Source of the DNA: CAIWHR01 sp039931775
GTDB taxonomy: Bacteria; Pseudomonadota; Gammaproteobacteria; Burkholderiales; Casimicrobiaceae
Direction of reading: 5' to 3'
Assembly (NCBI GenBank): GCA_039931775.1
Contig: JBDTRG010000050.1
Location: 7,361-71,360, forward strand
Length of the DNA: 64,000 bases
In this document: piece after piece, positions 42,223 through 50,570 of the stretch
Layout: the number at the start of each line of letters is the position of its first letter
Numbering within the stretch: the first letter of the stretch is position 1
Program-made: the position numbers and the translations under genes
The notes under the pieces: generated by a model
Seen by the model: the letters and a program-made list of their open reading frames with translations, nothing else
Told to the model about the DNA's origin: nothing
Database searches by the model: none

Positions 42223-44373
42223 TCAGGCCTTCACGGGCGCTCCGTCGCCATCGGGGCCGTGCCAGCGCAGCACCAGCACCGTGATGTCGTCCGCGGGCTC
42301 GGTGCCGGCAGCGAACGCGTCGACATCGACGCGCAGCGCATCGACGACGGCGCCCGCGTTCGTATCGGGAGTCGCCAGTCGCTGCAGCAGCGCACGCACC
42401 CGGGCGCCCCCGTAGAGCGCGCCGACGGGACTGAGCGCTTCGGTGACGCCATCGGAGATGAGGCACAGCATTTCTCCCGGGCGGATCCGGCATTCGCCTC
42501 CCCGGTAGACGAACCCGTCCACGGCGCACAGTGGCGGCCCTCCGCCGTCTTCGATCCGTACCACCGTTGCGCCCACGGGATCCACGAGATACGGATTCTC
42601 GTGTCCGGCGTTGCAATAGCTCAAATCGCCGGACTCGAGATCGAGAACGGCGGCGAACGCGGTGACGAACAGCATTTCCGGATTGTCGCGCGAGACTTCC
42701 GCATTGGCCGCGAACATCAGCTCGCCGATGTCCGCGTCGGAGGTCCGCAGCATCGTGCTCTTGTACAACGCCTTGCTCACCGCCATGAAGATGCTCGCGG
42801 AGAGGCCCTTGCCGGCGACGTCCCCGACCAGGAAGAACAGATGCCGGTCGTCGAGGCGGAAAAAATCGTAGAGATCGCCGCCGACCTCGCGGGCCGGGAT
42901 CATCACGGCGGCGAGATCGATGCGAGGGTCGTCGCGCAGGAGGTCGGCGCGCGGCAACGTCGCGATCTGGATCCGCTTCGCCGCGTCGAGCTCACCCGCA
43001 ATGCGCGCGCTCTGTTCGCGCTCTCGCTGAACGATGCGCTCAAGCGAGCGTTTCTGCCGCGTCGCTTCGGCGAGCGTCAGCACCAGCAGGGTCACGAAGA
43101 GCAGCGCCAGGCCCAATCCCGGCACCGCTGCATCGAAGAGAAGCCGCTGCAGTCTGAACGCCAGATAGCCGGACAACACGAGCGCGGCGACGCAGCCGAT
43201 GGCGAGCAGCACCGCATTGCGCGCGCTCCATCGCGGCACGGCGCACACGAGCAGACCGCCCAGCAGCAGGAACGTCAGCGCCTCCGCGCGCGACGCCCAG
43301 GCCGGGCGGCGCAGCAGCGTCTGATCGAACAGGTTTTCAAGAAGCTGCGCATGAATCTCGACGCCCGGCATCATCGTCCCCAGCGGGGTGGTCTTGTCCT
43401 CGACCATCCCCAGACCCGTCACCCCGATCAGGACGAGCTTGCGTTCGAGCTGCTTCGGGTCGAACTTGCCGTCGAGTATGTCGACCGCCGAGATGAATCG
43501 ATCCGCGTTGTGCGGCGAATAGTAGACGCGAACGGCGCCGTCCTCCTCGGTCGCCGCGACGAACTTGCCCACTCCGATGCCCAGCACCGACGGGCCCGTG
43601 GTCATCAGCTTGAGCGACGGCGCGCCGACGGCGATCCGCAGCATCTCGACGGCAAGCGCCGGAACCAGCGTTCCGCCGACACTTGCAACGAGCGGAATAC
43701 GGCGGATGACTCCGCCCGCGGGCTCGACCGAGATGAGGCCATGGCCGGATGCGGCCCGATCGAGCTGATCGAGACTCGTCACCACACCGGAGAACGACGG
43801 AACGTTCGGCACGACGCGCGCGGCCGCAGTCCCGTGCGAACCGAGGTCCGTGACGCCGAACGGCGGCGCTCGCAGCAGGGCTCCTGTCGGGGCGGCACTG
43901 CCGGCGATCGCCAGCACGATCGGCGCGCCTTCGAACGTGCGCGCGAGCTCTGCGTCGTGGGTCGAGAGCGCCTTGATCTGGCTCGCCAGCGCGGGATCGC
44001 TGTTTCCGGTGCGCGCGAGCAGCCGCTCGAGCGACAGGCCATCCGCCTCCGGCATCAGGATGTCGACGCCGATCGCCGCCGGTTGATGGCGGTTGATGTC
44101 GCGTATCAGCTGCGCGAGTACCGGACGCGGCCACGGCCACTGGCCGAGGGCCACCAGGCTCTTCTGGTCGATCTCGACGATCGTCGCCGGCATCGACGCG
44201 AGCTGCCGCGGCGAAATTGTCTGGTAGGCGTCGAACCACGCTGTCTGCGTGCGCGCGTTCCACGCCGGATTGAGCCAGATCAGCGCGGTGATGAGGAGGA
44301 GGAGCGGGACTGCGACGAGGCGAACGTTGCCGGACCGACGCGCGGCGGCCGACAGTGCCGCAGGAAACTTCAC
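42223..44373 (-). CDS. CHASE2-domain membrane protein with C-terminal SpoIIE/PP2C phosphatase
   Basis: A 716-residue protein starting at a GTG that overlaps the stop of the preceding gene (GTGA). One membrane helix (about 17-34) leads to a periplasmic CHASE2 sensor domain (WFDAYQTISPR to KLVLIGVTGLGMVEDKTTPLG), then three membrane helices (about 365-440), a coiled coil (ATRQKRSLERIVQRE) and a PP2C/SpoIIE phosphatase with VGGDLYDFF, VGDVAGKGLSA, SDGVTEAL and ADDITVLVL. SpoIIE-type phosphatases dephosphorylate STAS anti-anti-sigma proteins; the STAS gene heads the same operon. This would be the input that activates the switch in response to an envelope signal. Confidence 0.9.
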   Translation of the reverse strand: MKFPAALSAAARRSGNVRLVAVPLLLLITALIWLNPAWNARTQTAWFDAYQTISPRQLASMPATIVEIDQKSLVALGQWPWPRPVLAQLIRDINRHQPAAIGVDILMPEADGLSLERLLARTGNSDPALASQIKALSTHDAELARTFEGAPIVLAIAGSAAPTGALLRAPPFGVTDLGSHGTAAARVVPNVPSFSGVVTSLDQLDRAASGHGLISVEPAGGVIRRIPLVASVGGTLVPALAVEMLRIAVGAPSLKLMTTGPSVLGIGVGKFVAATEEDGAVRVYYSPHNADRFISAVDILDGKFDPKQLERKLVLIGVTGLGMVEDKTTPLGTMMPGVEIHAQLLENLFDQTLLRRPAWASRAEALTFLLLGGLLVCAVPRWSARNAVLLAIGCVAALVLSGYLAFRLQRLLFDAAVPGLGLALLFVTLLVLTLAEATRQKRSLERIVQREREQSARIAGELDAAKRIQIATLPRADLLRDDPRIDLAAVMIPAREVGGDLYDFFRLDDRHLFFLVGDVAGKGLSASIFMAVSKALYKSTMLRTSDADIGELMFAANAEVSRDNPEMLFVTAFAAVLDLESGDLSYCNAGHENPYLVDPVGATVVRIEDGGGPPLCAVDGFVYRGGECRIRPGEMLCLISDGVTEALSPVGALYGGARVRALLQRLATPDTNAGAVVDALRVDVDAFAAGTEPADDITVLVLRWHGPDGDGAPVKA

Positions 44374-45329
44374 AACTCGATTTCCATCCCGTCGTAGGCG
44401 GCGCTCACTTGCATCGGCTCTCGCGTGCGAGTGATTTCCTCGAGGCGCTTCGTCTCCGCGAGCACGCGCGAGATCGCCTCGTCGTCGTTGGCGGGTTCGT
44501 GGTGGAACAGGCAGAGGTGGCGCACGTCCGCGAGCTGGCACAGCTCCACGCCGACGACGTTGCTCGAGTGCCCCCAGTCGGCCTTGACCGTGGTCGCTTC
44601 AGCAAGCGAATACATCGCGTCGAAGATCACGACGTCCGCGTCGCGGAAGAACTCGACGATGCTGGCGGTTTCCGTCGGGTCGGTGAGCTTGTGTTCGGAG
44701 TCGGTCGTGTAGACAACGGCTCGGCCCCCGCCCTCGAAGCGATAGCCGTACGAGTCGCCCGCGTGTCGCTGCAGCTTGGCCGTCACGCTCATGCCGGCGA
44801 TGTCGTAACGCTTGCCGGGCTCGAGTTGGACGAACTCGATGTCGGCGCGCAAGTAGGAAAAATCCACCGGAAACGACGGATTGTCCTGCTGGCGCCGCAA
44901 CGCCGATTCGAGCCAAGGGTGGCAACCGTAGAAGCGGACGCGGTTGCCGGGGATGTAGGCCGGCGTGAAGAACGGCAGCCCCATGATGTGGTCCCAGTGC
45001 ACGTGGGACACGAAGATGTGGTACGTCTGCGGGGAGCCCGGGCCGTGACGGGCGATCGCCGCCTGGCCGAACGGCCGAAGGCCGCTGCCGAGGTCGCACA
45101 CAACGTAGTCCGCCCCCCCGGTCTCGATCTCGACGCACGGCGAATGTCCACCATAGGTTCCGGAGACCTCGATGCCGAGCCCGTCGAGGTAATCGTCGAT
45201 CTCGCCGTCCGAACCGAAAGTGCGCCCCGACGCGCCACGAAGTGCAGCGACGAGCTTCTGGCGAACCCCGGCTGCGGTCAGCGAAACCGGCAGGGACCCG
45301 CGCGTCCCCCAGAAGCGAATCCGCTTCAT
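44370..45329 (-). CDS. Metallo-beta-lactamase-fold hydrolase (PhnP/RNase Z-like branch)
   Basis: A 319-residue MBL-fold protein. The N-terminus KRIRFWGTRGSLPVS and the metal motif HVHWDHIMGLPFF (HxHxDH) are clear, with further metal ligands likely in QRHAGDSYGY, TTDSEHK and LFHHEPAND. This branch includes phosphodiesterases acting on cyclic or bis-phosphate esters, so a nucleotide second messenger is a possible substrate; that is inference. It sits between STAS (nine bases upstream) and the CHASE2-phosphatase (overlapping). Confidence 0.85.
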   Translation of the reverse strand: MKRIRFWGTRGSLPVSLTAAGVRQKLVAALRGASGRTFGSDGEIDDYLDGLGIEVSGTYGGHSPCVEIETGGADYVVCDLGSGLRPFGQAAIARHGPGSPQTYHIFVSHVHWDHIMGLPFFTPAYIPGNRVRFYGCHPWLESALRRQQDNPSFPVDFSYLRADIEFVQLEPGKRYDIAGMSVTAKLQRHAGDSYGYRFEGGGRAVVYTTDSEHKLTDPTETASIVEFFRDADVVIFDAMYSLAEATTVKADWGHSSNVVGVELCQLADVRHLCLFHHEPANDDEAISRVLAETKRLEEITRTREPMQVSAAYDGMEIEL

Positions 45330-45338
45330 GACTTCCCG

Positions 45339-45716
45339 TCAGGGAGCCGCGTCGAACGCGGCAAGGGCCGGCGTCGAAATCTCTGCGACAGCGTCGCGGA
45401 CCGACGGAAACACCTCGAGCACGCGGTCGAAGCGGCTGATCGCGAAGATCTCAACGACCACCGGCTGCAACGCGGCAACAGCAATGCGCGCCCCTCGTCC
45501 GCGCATCTCCTTGGCGGCGATCATCAGTACCCGTAGCCCGACGCTGCTGATGTAATCGACGCCGGCGAAATCCAGGACGACGCCGGTCTTGCCGGCGGCC
45601 GACTGCGCTACCAGCGGCGAGAGCGACTGTTCGAGATGGCTTGCCGCCGAATGGTCGATCCGGCCGATGGGGGTGGCCACGACGATATCGGCAAACTGTC
45701 GGCTCGAGAATTGCAC
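45339..45716 (-). CDS. STAS-domain anti-anti-sigma factor
   Basis: A 125-residue single STAS domain of the SpoIIAA/RsbV type. The phosphorylation site region DYISSVGLRVLMIAAKEM carries the target serine. Unphosphorylated STAS proteins bind the RsbW-like kinase and release its captive partner. It is the first gene of the STAS-MBL-CHASE2/PP2C operon. It is divergent from the TPR glycosyltransferase, with about 120 bases between them. Confidence 0.9.
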   Translation of the reverse strand: MQFSSRQFADIVVATPIGRIDHSAASHLEQSLSPLVAQSAAGKTGVVLDFAGVDYISSVGLRVLMIAAKEMRGRGARIAVAALQPVVVEIFAISRFDRVLEVFPSVRDAVAEISTPALAAFDAAP

Positions 45717-45738
45717 GAAGGCTCCACCCCATCCTGCG

Positions 45739-45768
45739 TTGACGCGCGCGGCAAACCGTGCTGATTAT
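45739..45768 (+). promoter_or_regulatory. Candidate promoter of the TPR/GT41-like gene
   Basis: TTGACG (45739-45744) and GATTAT (45763-45768) are 18 bases apart. Transcription would start near 45775, which rules out the upstream GTG at 45758 as a start and supports the ATG at 45839. Confidence 0.35.
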
Positions 45769-45838
45769 ACGGAACCTTTCGGCGCTTTTGGCGCACCCGC
45801 CGCTGCGCCGGCCACCCCTTCCTCTCAACGCCCCGTAC

Positions 45839-48106
45839 ATGTTACCGCCGCCGTCGCGCAATGCCCGCTGCCCCTGTGGCAGCGGAAAGCGTTACAAGGA
45901 ATGCCACGGCGCGCTCAAAGTGCCCGCTGCCGACCTCACCCCCGCTCCCGACTTCGTCGTGGCCGCGCAGACAGCGATGAATGGTGGCCGCCCGGCCGAG
46001 GCGCTCGAGTGGTTGCGGCGCGCGCTTGCGGCGGATCCCGAGAGCGCCGAGCTGCTGCGGGAGTGCGCGCGGATCGAATGGCTGATGGGACAGACGGCAG
46101 GCGCGGCTCATAGCTGTCGCGCCGCGCTCGCTCTCGCACCTGCCGACGTCGCGGCGTGGAACCTGATGGGTGAGATCGAACGAGCGACGGACCCGGCTGC
46201 CGCCGAGGCGGCCTGGCGCCGCGCACTCGACGCGGCGCCGCGCAACGCCGAGGCGCACTTTCATCTCGGCAATCTTCACCGGGAACGCGGCGATCTCGAC
46301 GGCGCCCTCCTCCACTTTGAAGCAGCCCGCGAGGCGACGCCGGAACACGCCGGACTCCTCAACAATCTCGGCCTCGTCCTCGAAGCGCGCGGCGACCGCG
46401 ATGCCGCGGAGGATTGCTACCGCCGGGTGCTTGCGACGGATGCGCGTCACCCCGATGCCCTGGGAAACCTCGCGAACTCGCTGTTCGAGCGCGAAAAATT
46501 TCGCGAATCCGCCGCGACGTACGAGCGCCTCTTCGCCGTCCGGCATGATGTTCCGGCCCCGGTCTGGGTACGCCGCGGTATGGCGAGCCAGCGCGTAGGC
46601 GACTTCGAATCGGCGGAATCGTTCTTTCGCGAAGCGGCGCGCCTGCTGCCGGACGACGTGCGCATCCAGCACAATCTCGGCACCGTGCTGTCCGAGCTTC
46701 TGCGCTACGCGGAGGCCGAACCCGCGTGGCTTCGCTCCCTGGAACTTTCACCCGACAGCCCCTACGCGCTGTCGATGCTCGCGTACGGGCGCCAGCATCG
46801 CTGCGACTGGCGCGGACTAGGCGAACTGCACGAAAGGCTCAATCGCCTCCTGGAGTCGGACGAAGTCGCGACCGAGGACAGGGTCAACCCCTTCGCGCTG
46901 CTGACGATGCCGACCTCGCCTCGGGCGCAGCTGCGGGCGGCGCAACGCTGGGCACGCGGATTCGCGCCGGCAATCCCGGTTGCGCGACCCCCGGTCGACG
47001 CCGCGCCCGGCAAGAGGTTACGAATCGGATTCGTCTCGTCGGACCTCCGGATGCATCCGATGGTGTATCTGTCGCTGGAGTACTGGGAGCGCCTCGACCG
47101 CGACCGGTTCGAGACTTACGCCTACGGTATCAGGGAGCGCCACCCCGGTCCGCTCGGGCAACGCGTCGAGTCGGCATTCGATCACTTCGTCGACGTCGCC
47201 GACGCGCCGGTCGAATCGATCGGGGAGCGCATCCGGGACGACCGCATATCGATCCTGGTCGACCTCAACGGCTACACGCAGCACTCGCGCGAGCGGATCT
47301 TCGCGCTGCGTCCTGCGCCGATGCAAGTCCAGTTCCTCGGCTATCAGGGGACGCTCGGCGCACCGTGGTACGACTACGTGCTGGTCGATCATTTCGGCGC
47401 GCCGGAGGCGATGCAGCCGTACTTCACCGAGCGGCTGCTGTACCTGCCGCACGCGTCGTTCCCGAGCGATACGCGCCGCGCACCCGCCGGACCTCCCCCT
47501 TCGCGCGAAGCGTGCGGCCTTCCGCCGAACGCCTTCGTGTTCTGCTGCTTCAACAACGCGTTCAAGATCCTCCCCGATCTGTTCGCGGTCTGGATGAGGC
47601 TGCTCCGCGCAGTGGACGGCAGCGTGCTCTGGCTCCTCGAATGCGGCGCCGACGCGGAAACGAACCTGCGCCGCGAAGCGGCAACGATGGGGATCGATCC
47701 GGGACGCCTGATCTTCGCGCCGCGGATCTCGCCGGTAGAACGCCACATGGCGCGCATCGAAGTCGCCGACCTCTTCGTCGATTCGTACCCTTATGGCGCG
47801 CACACGACCGCGAACGACGCGCTGCTCGCCGGCGTGCCCGTGGTTGCCCACGTCGGACAGACGCTGGCGAGCCGGGTCGCCGGCAGCCAGCTCCATGCGA
47901 TCGGGATGCCCGAACTGGTGACTCGGGACCGGGAAGGGTTCGAGACGCTCGCGCGGCGTCTCGCGCAAAGCCCGCGGGAGCTCGCCCTGCTTCGGGCGCG
48001 GCTCGCCGCGAATCGGACAACGCATCCGCTCTTCGATATGGCGCGCTACACCCGCGATTTCGAGGACGCTCTGCTCACCGGTTGGCGCAGCCTGAAGGGT
48101 CCGTAG
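45839..48106 (+). CDS. SEC-C motif + TPR + O-GlcNAc transferase-like (GT41/SPINDLY) glycosyltransferase
   Basis: About 755 residues. A SEC-C zinc motif opens the protein (Cys11, Cys13, Cys22, His23). TPR repeats follow from about 45 to 320 (for example AEAHFHLGNLHRERGDLDGAL and ALGNLANSLFEREKF). The GT41 catalytic part runs from GKRLRIGFVSSDLRMHPM, with its conserved His, through QVQFLGYQGTLGAPWYDYVLVD and CFNNAFKILPDL, to GAHTTANDALLAGVPVV and TLASRVAGSQL. GT41 enzymes attach a sugar to Ser/Thr of proteins selected by the TPRs. The frame is open to GTG 45758, but that lies upstream of the predicted transcript start. It is divergent from the STAS operon. Acceptor proteins and sugar donor are unknown. 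Confidence 0.88.
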   Translation: MLPPPSRNARCPCGSGKRYKECHGALKVPAADLTPAPDFVVAAQTAMNGGRPAEALEWLRRALAADPESAELLRECARIEWLMGQTAGAAHSCRAALALAPADVAAWNLMGEIERATDPAAAEAAWRRALDAAPRNAEAHFHLGNLHRERGDLDGALLHFEAAREATPEHAGLLNNLGLVLEARGDRDAAEDCYRRVLATDARHPDALGNLANSLFEREKFRESAATYERLFAVRHDVPAPVWVRRGMASQRVGDFESAESFFREAARLLPDDVRIQHNLGTVLSELLRYAEAEPAWLRSLELSPDSPYALSMLAYGRQHRCDWRGLGELHERLNRLLESDEVATEDRVNPFALLTMPTSPRAQLRAAQRWARGFAPAIPVARPPVDAAPGKRLRIGFVSSDLRMHPMVYLSLEYWERLDRDRFETYAYGIRERHPGPLGQRVESAFDHFVDVADAPVESIGERIRDDRISILVDLNGYTQHSRERIFALRPAPMQVQFLGYQGTLGAPWYDYVLVDHFGAPEAMQPYFTERLLYLPHASFPSDTRRAPAGPPPSREACGLPPNAFVFCCFNNAFKILPDLFAVWMRLLRAVDGSVLWLLECGADAETNLRREAATMGIDPGRLIFAPRISPVERHMARIEVADLFVDSYPYGAHTTANDALLAGVPVVAHVGQTLASRVAGSQLHAIGMPELVTRDREGFETLARRLAQSPRELALLRARLAANRTTHPLFDMARYTRDFEDALLTGWRSLKGP

Positions 48107-48124
48107 CGCGGAACTCTCGAGCCC

Positions 48125-48150
48125 TATTGTTGATCAAATCAATCGGGTAT
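48125..48150 (+). promoter_or_regulatory. Type 1 IscR-binding site overlapping the iscR promoter
   Basis: TTGATCAAATCAATCGGGTAT closely follows the layout of the type 1 IscR site of the E. coli iscR promoter (TTGACCAATTTACTCGGG as I recall it), the form bound by [2Fe-2S]-IscR. It overlaps the promoter, as expected for autorepression. Confidence 0.65.
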
Positions 48151-48153
48151 AAT
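48148..48153 (+). promoter_or_regulatory. -10 box of the iscR-suf operon
   Basis: A perfect TATAAT at the right edge of the IscR site; TATTGT at 48125-48130 is 17 bases upstream. The leader contains a possible 7-bp stem, GTCGATC (48157-48163) with GATCGAC (48182-48188). Confidence 0.65.
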
Positions 48154-48236
48154 GGCGTCGATCGATTCGATCGAGAGAATTGATCGACCGTAAGCAGCGC
48201 GCTTCGTCAAGTGCTTGATTTAATGAAAGGTTCAAG

Positions 48237-48719
48237 ATGAGGCTCACGACCAAAGGGCGATTTGCAGTGACGGCGATGATCGACCTCGCGATGCAGCATG
48301 GCAGCGGGCCGGTCACGTTGGCCGAAATCAGCCAGCGCCAGAAGATTTCCTTGTCGTACCTCGAACAGCTGTTCGCCAAGCTGCGCCGCCGGTCGCTCGT
48401 CGACAGCGTTCGCGGGCCGGGCGGCGGCTATTGCCTCGCCAAGGACATGGGGGAGGTGTCGGTCGCCGACATCATTCTGGCCGTCGATGAACCCATCGAC
48501 GCCACGCAATGCGGCGGCAAGGAAAACTGCCTGGACGATCACAAATGCATCACGCACGACTTGTGGGCCAAGCTCAACGACCACCTTCTGGACTACCTGC
48601 GCGCGGTGACGCTGAAGCAATTGGTCGACGGGCAAAAGGCCAAGGCGGCCGGCGTCGCGCCGGTCCAGGACATGCGCGAAACACTCCCCAAGCGAGTCCG
48701 GACGCCGGTCTCGGCTTGA
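48237..48719 (+). CDS. iscR: IscR, Rrf2-family Fe-S-sensing repressor
   Basis: A 160-residue Rrf2 regulator. The N-terminal winged helix (MRLTTKGRFAVTAMIDLA, then ISLSYLEQLFAKLRR) is followed by the cluster-binding cysteines in CGGKENCLDDHKC, the C-x5-C-x5-C pattern of IscR. With a [2Fe-2S] cluster it should repress its own operon. It heads the iscA-sufBCDSU operon, 19 bases before the A-type carrier gene, and has a matching site in its promoter. Confidence 0.95.
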   Translation: MRLTTKGRFAVTAMIDLAMQHGSGPVTLAEISQRQKISLSYLEQLFAKLRRRSLVDSVRGPGGGYCLAKDMGEVSVADIILAVDEPIDATQCGGKENCLDDHKCITHDLWAKLNDHLLDYLRAVTLKQLVDGQKAKAAGVAPVQDMRETLPKRVRTPVSA

Positions 48720-48738
48720 TCATTCGAGGTGGATGGCA

Positions 48739-49080
48739 ATGGCGATCACACTCACTGAAAACGCGGCACGACATATCCGTGCGCAACTCGTCCAGCGCGG
48801 CAAGGGGCTCGGACTGCGCATCGGGGTCAAGAAGGTCGGCTGTTCCGGCTTTGCGTACACGTTCGACTTCGCCGACGAAGTCGGTGCGGGGGACTCCCTG
48901 ATCGAAGCGCACGACGCCGCCGTCGTTATCGGCGGCGACAGCCTGCCGTACCTCGACGGCGCGCGCATCGATTTCGTCAAGGACGGGTTGAAGCAGATGT
49001 TCACGTTCGACAACCCCAATGTCGACAACACCTGCGGCTGCGGCGAGAGCTTCAGCCTCAAGGAAACGAGCAAGGCCTAG
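48739..49080 (+). CDS. iscA: A-type Fe-S carrier protein (IscA/SufA family)
   Basis: A 113-residue carrier. The three ligand cysteines are Cys in VKKVGCSGFAY and the pair in the C-terminal TCGCGESFS. It passes [2Fe-2S] or [4Fe-4S] clusters to apoproteins. An in-frame ATG lies six bases upstream, but GAGGT is spaced correctly for ATG 48739. By context it serves the SUF machinery; sufA would be an equally fair name. Confidence 0.93.
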   Translation: MAITLTENAARHIRAQLVQRGKGLGLRIGVKKVGCSGFAYTFDFADEVGAGDSLIEAHDAAVVIGGDSLPYLDGARIDFVKDGLKQMFTFDNPNVDNTCGCGESFSLKETSKA

Positions 49081-49133
49081 GCGCAGAGCGCACGAACCCA
49101 GTTCCTGTCCGGCTGCCTGTCGGAGCAAGACCC

Positions 49134-50570
49134 ATGAGTACCGTCCTACAAAATCTGGTCAATCAGCCGTACCTGCACGGCTTCGTCACGGACATCGAGT
49201 CCGACGTCGCGCCCAAGGGGCTCGACGAAAACACGATCAGGATGATTTCGGGCAAGAAGAACGAGCCGCAGTGGCTGCTCGACTTTCGCCTCGACGCGTA
49301 CCGCCACTGGCTGGGGATGACGGAGCCGACGTGGCCCAACGTCAGGTATCCGAAGATCGACTTCCAGGCGATCACCTACTACTCGGCGCCGAAAACGAAG
49401 GCGAAGTACGACAGCATCGACCAGGTCGACCCCGAGCTCCTGCGCACGTTCGAGAAGCTCGGCGTGCCGATGAACGAGCGCGCCAAGCTCGCCGGAGTCG
49501 CGGTCGACGTCGTCTTCGACAGCGTGTCGGTCGCGACCACCTACAAGGAAAAGCTGGCCGAGGTCGGCATCGTCTTCTGTTCGATCTCGGAAGCGGTGCA
49601 GAAGCACCCGGAGCTCGTGCGGAAATACCTCGGCACGGTTGTGCCCACCGGCGACAACTACTACGCAGCGCTCAATTCGGCGGTGTTCACCGACGGCTCG
49701 TTCTGCTTCATTCCGAAGGGCGTCAGGTGCCCGATGGACCTGTCGACCTATTTCCGGATCAACACGCAGGACTCCGGCCAGTTCGAGCGCACGCTGATCA
49801 TCGCCGAGGAAGGCGCGTCGGTCAGCTACCTCGAAGGCTGCACGGCGCCGAAGTTCGACACCAATCAACTGCACGCGGCCGTCGTCGAGCTCATCGCACT
49901 CGACCGCGCCGACATCAAATACTCGACCGTACAGAACTGGTACGCGGGGGACGAAAACGGGGTCGGTGGCATCTACAACTTCGTCACGAAGCGCGGCCTG
50001 TGCAAGGGCGTGGATTCGCGAATCTCGTGGACGCAGGTCGAAACCGGCTCGGCGATCACGTGGAAATATCCGAGCTGCGTGCTGCTTGGCGACAATTCGA
50101 TCGGCGAATTCTATTCGGTGGCGCTCACCAACCACCACCAGCAGGCCGACACGGGCACGAAAATGATCCACATCGGCCGGAACACGCGCAGCACCATCGT
50201 CAGCAAGGGCATTTCGGCAGGCCAATCGAACAACAGCTACCGCGGGTTGGTCAGGATCGGGCCGAAGGCCGACGGCGCGCGCAACTACTCGCAATGCGAC
50301 TCGATGCTGATCGGCGACCGGTGCGGCGCCAACACCTTTCCCTACATCAGCGTGGGCAACCCCGGGGCGACCGTCGAACACGAGGCCTCGACGTCCAAGA
50401 TCGGCGAGGATCAGCTCTTTTACTTCGCGCAGCGCGGAGTCGGCGCCGAAGAGGCGGTCTCGATGATCATCAACGGGTTCTGCAAGACGGTGTTCCAGCA
50501 GCTGCCGATGGAGTTCGCCGTCGAGGCGACCAAGCTCCTCGGCCTGAAGCTCGAAGGAAGCGTCGGATGA
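49134..50570 (+). CDS. sufB: SufB, scaffold subunit of the SUF Fe-S assembly complex
   Basis: A 478-residue SufB. Typical segments are present: PQWLLDFRLDAYRHWLGM, the right-handed beta-helix core, QCDSMLIGDRCGANTFPYI with its conserved Cys, and EHEASTSKIGEDQLFYFAQRG near the C-terminus. SufB with SufC and SufD forms the scaffold where the cluster is built. The stop overlaps the sufC start (ATGA). Confidence 0.97.
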   Translation: MSTVLQNLVNQPYLHGFVTDIESDVAPKGLDENTIRMISGKKNEPQWLLDFRLDAYRHWLGMTEPTWPNVRYPKIDFQAITYYSAPKTKAKYDSIDQVDPELLRTFEKLGVPMNERAKLAGVAVDVVFDSVSVATTYKEKLAEVGIVFCSISEAVQKHPELVRKYLGTVVPTGDNYYAALNSAVFTDGSFCFIPKGVRCPMDLSTYFRINTQDSGQFERTLIIAEEGASVSYLEGCTAPKFDTNQLHAAVVELIALDRADIKYSTVQNWYAGDENGVGGIYNFVTKRGLCKGVDSRISWTQVETGSAITWKYPSCVLLGDNSIGEFYSVALTNHHQQADTGTKMIHIGRNTRSTIVSKGISAGQSNNSYRGLVRIGPKADGARNYSQCDSMLIGDRCGANTFPYISVGNPGATVEHEASTSKIGEDQLFYFAQRGVGAEEAVSMIINGFCKTVFQQLPMEFAVEATKLLGLKLEGSVG

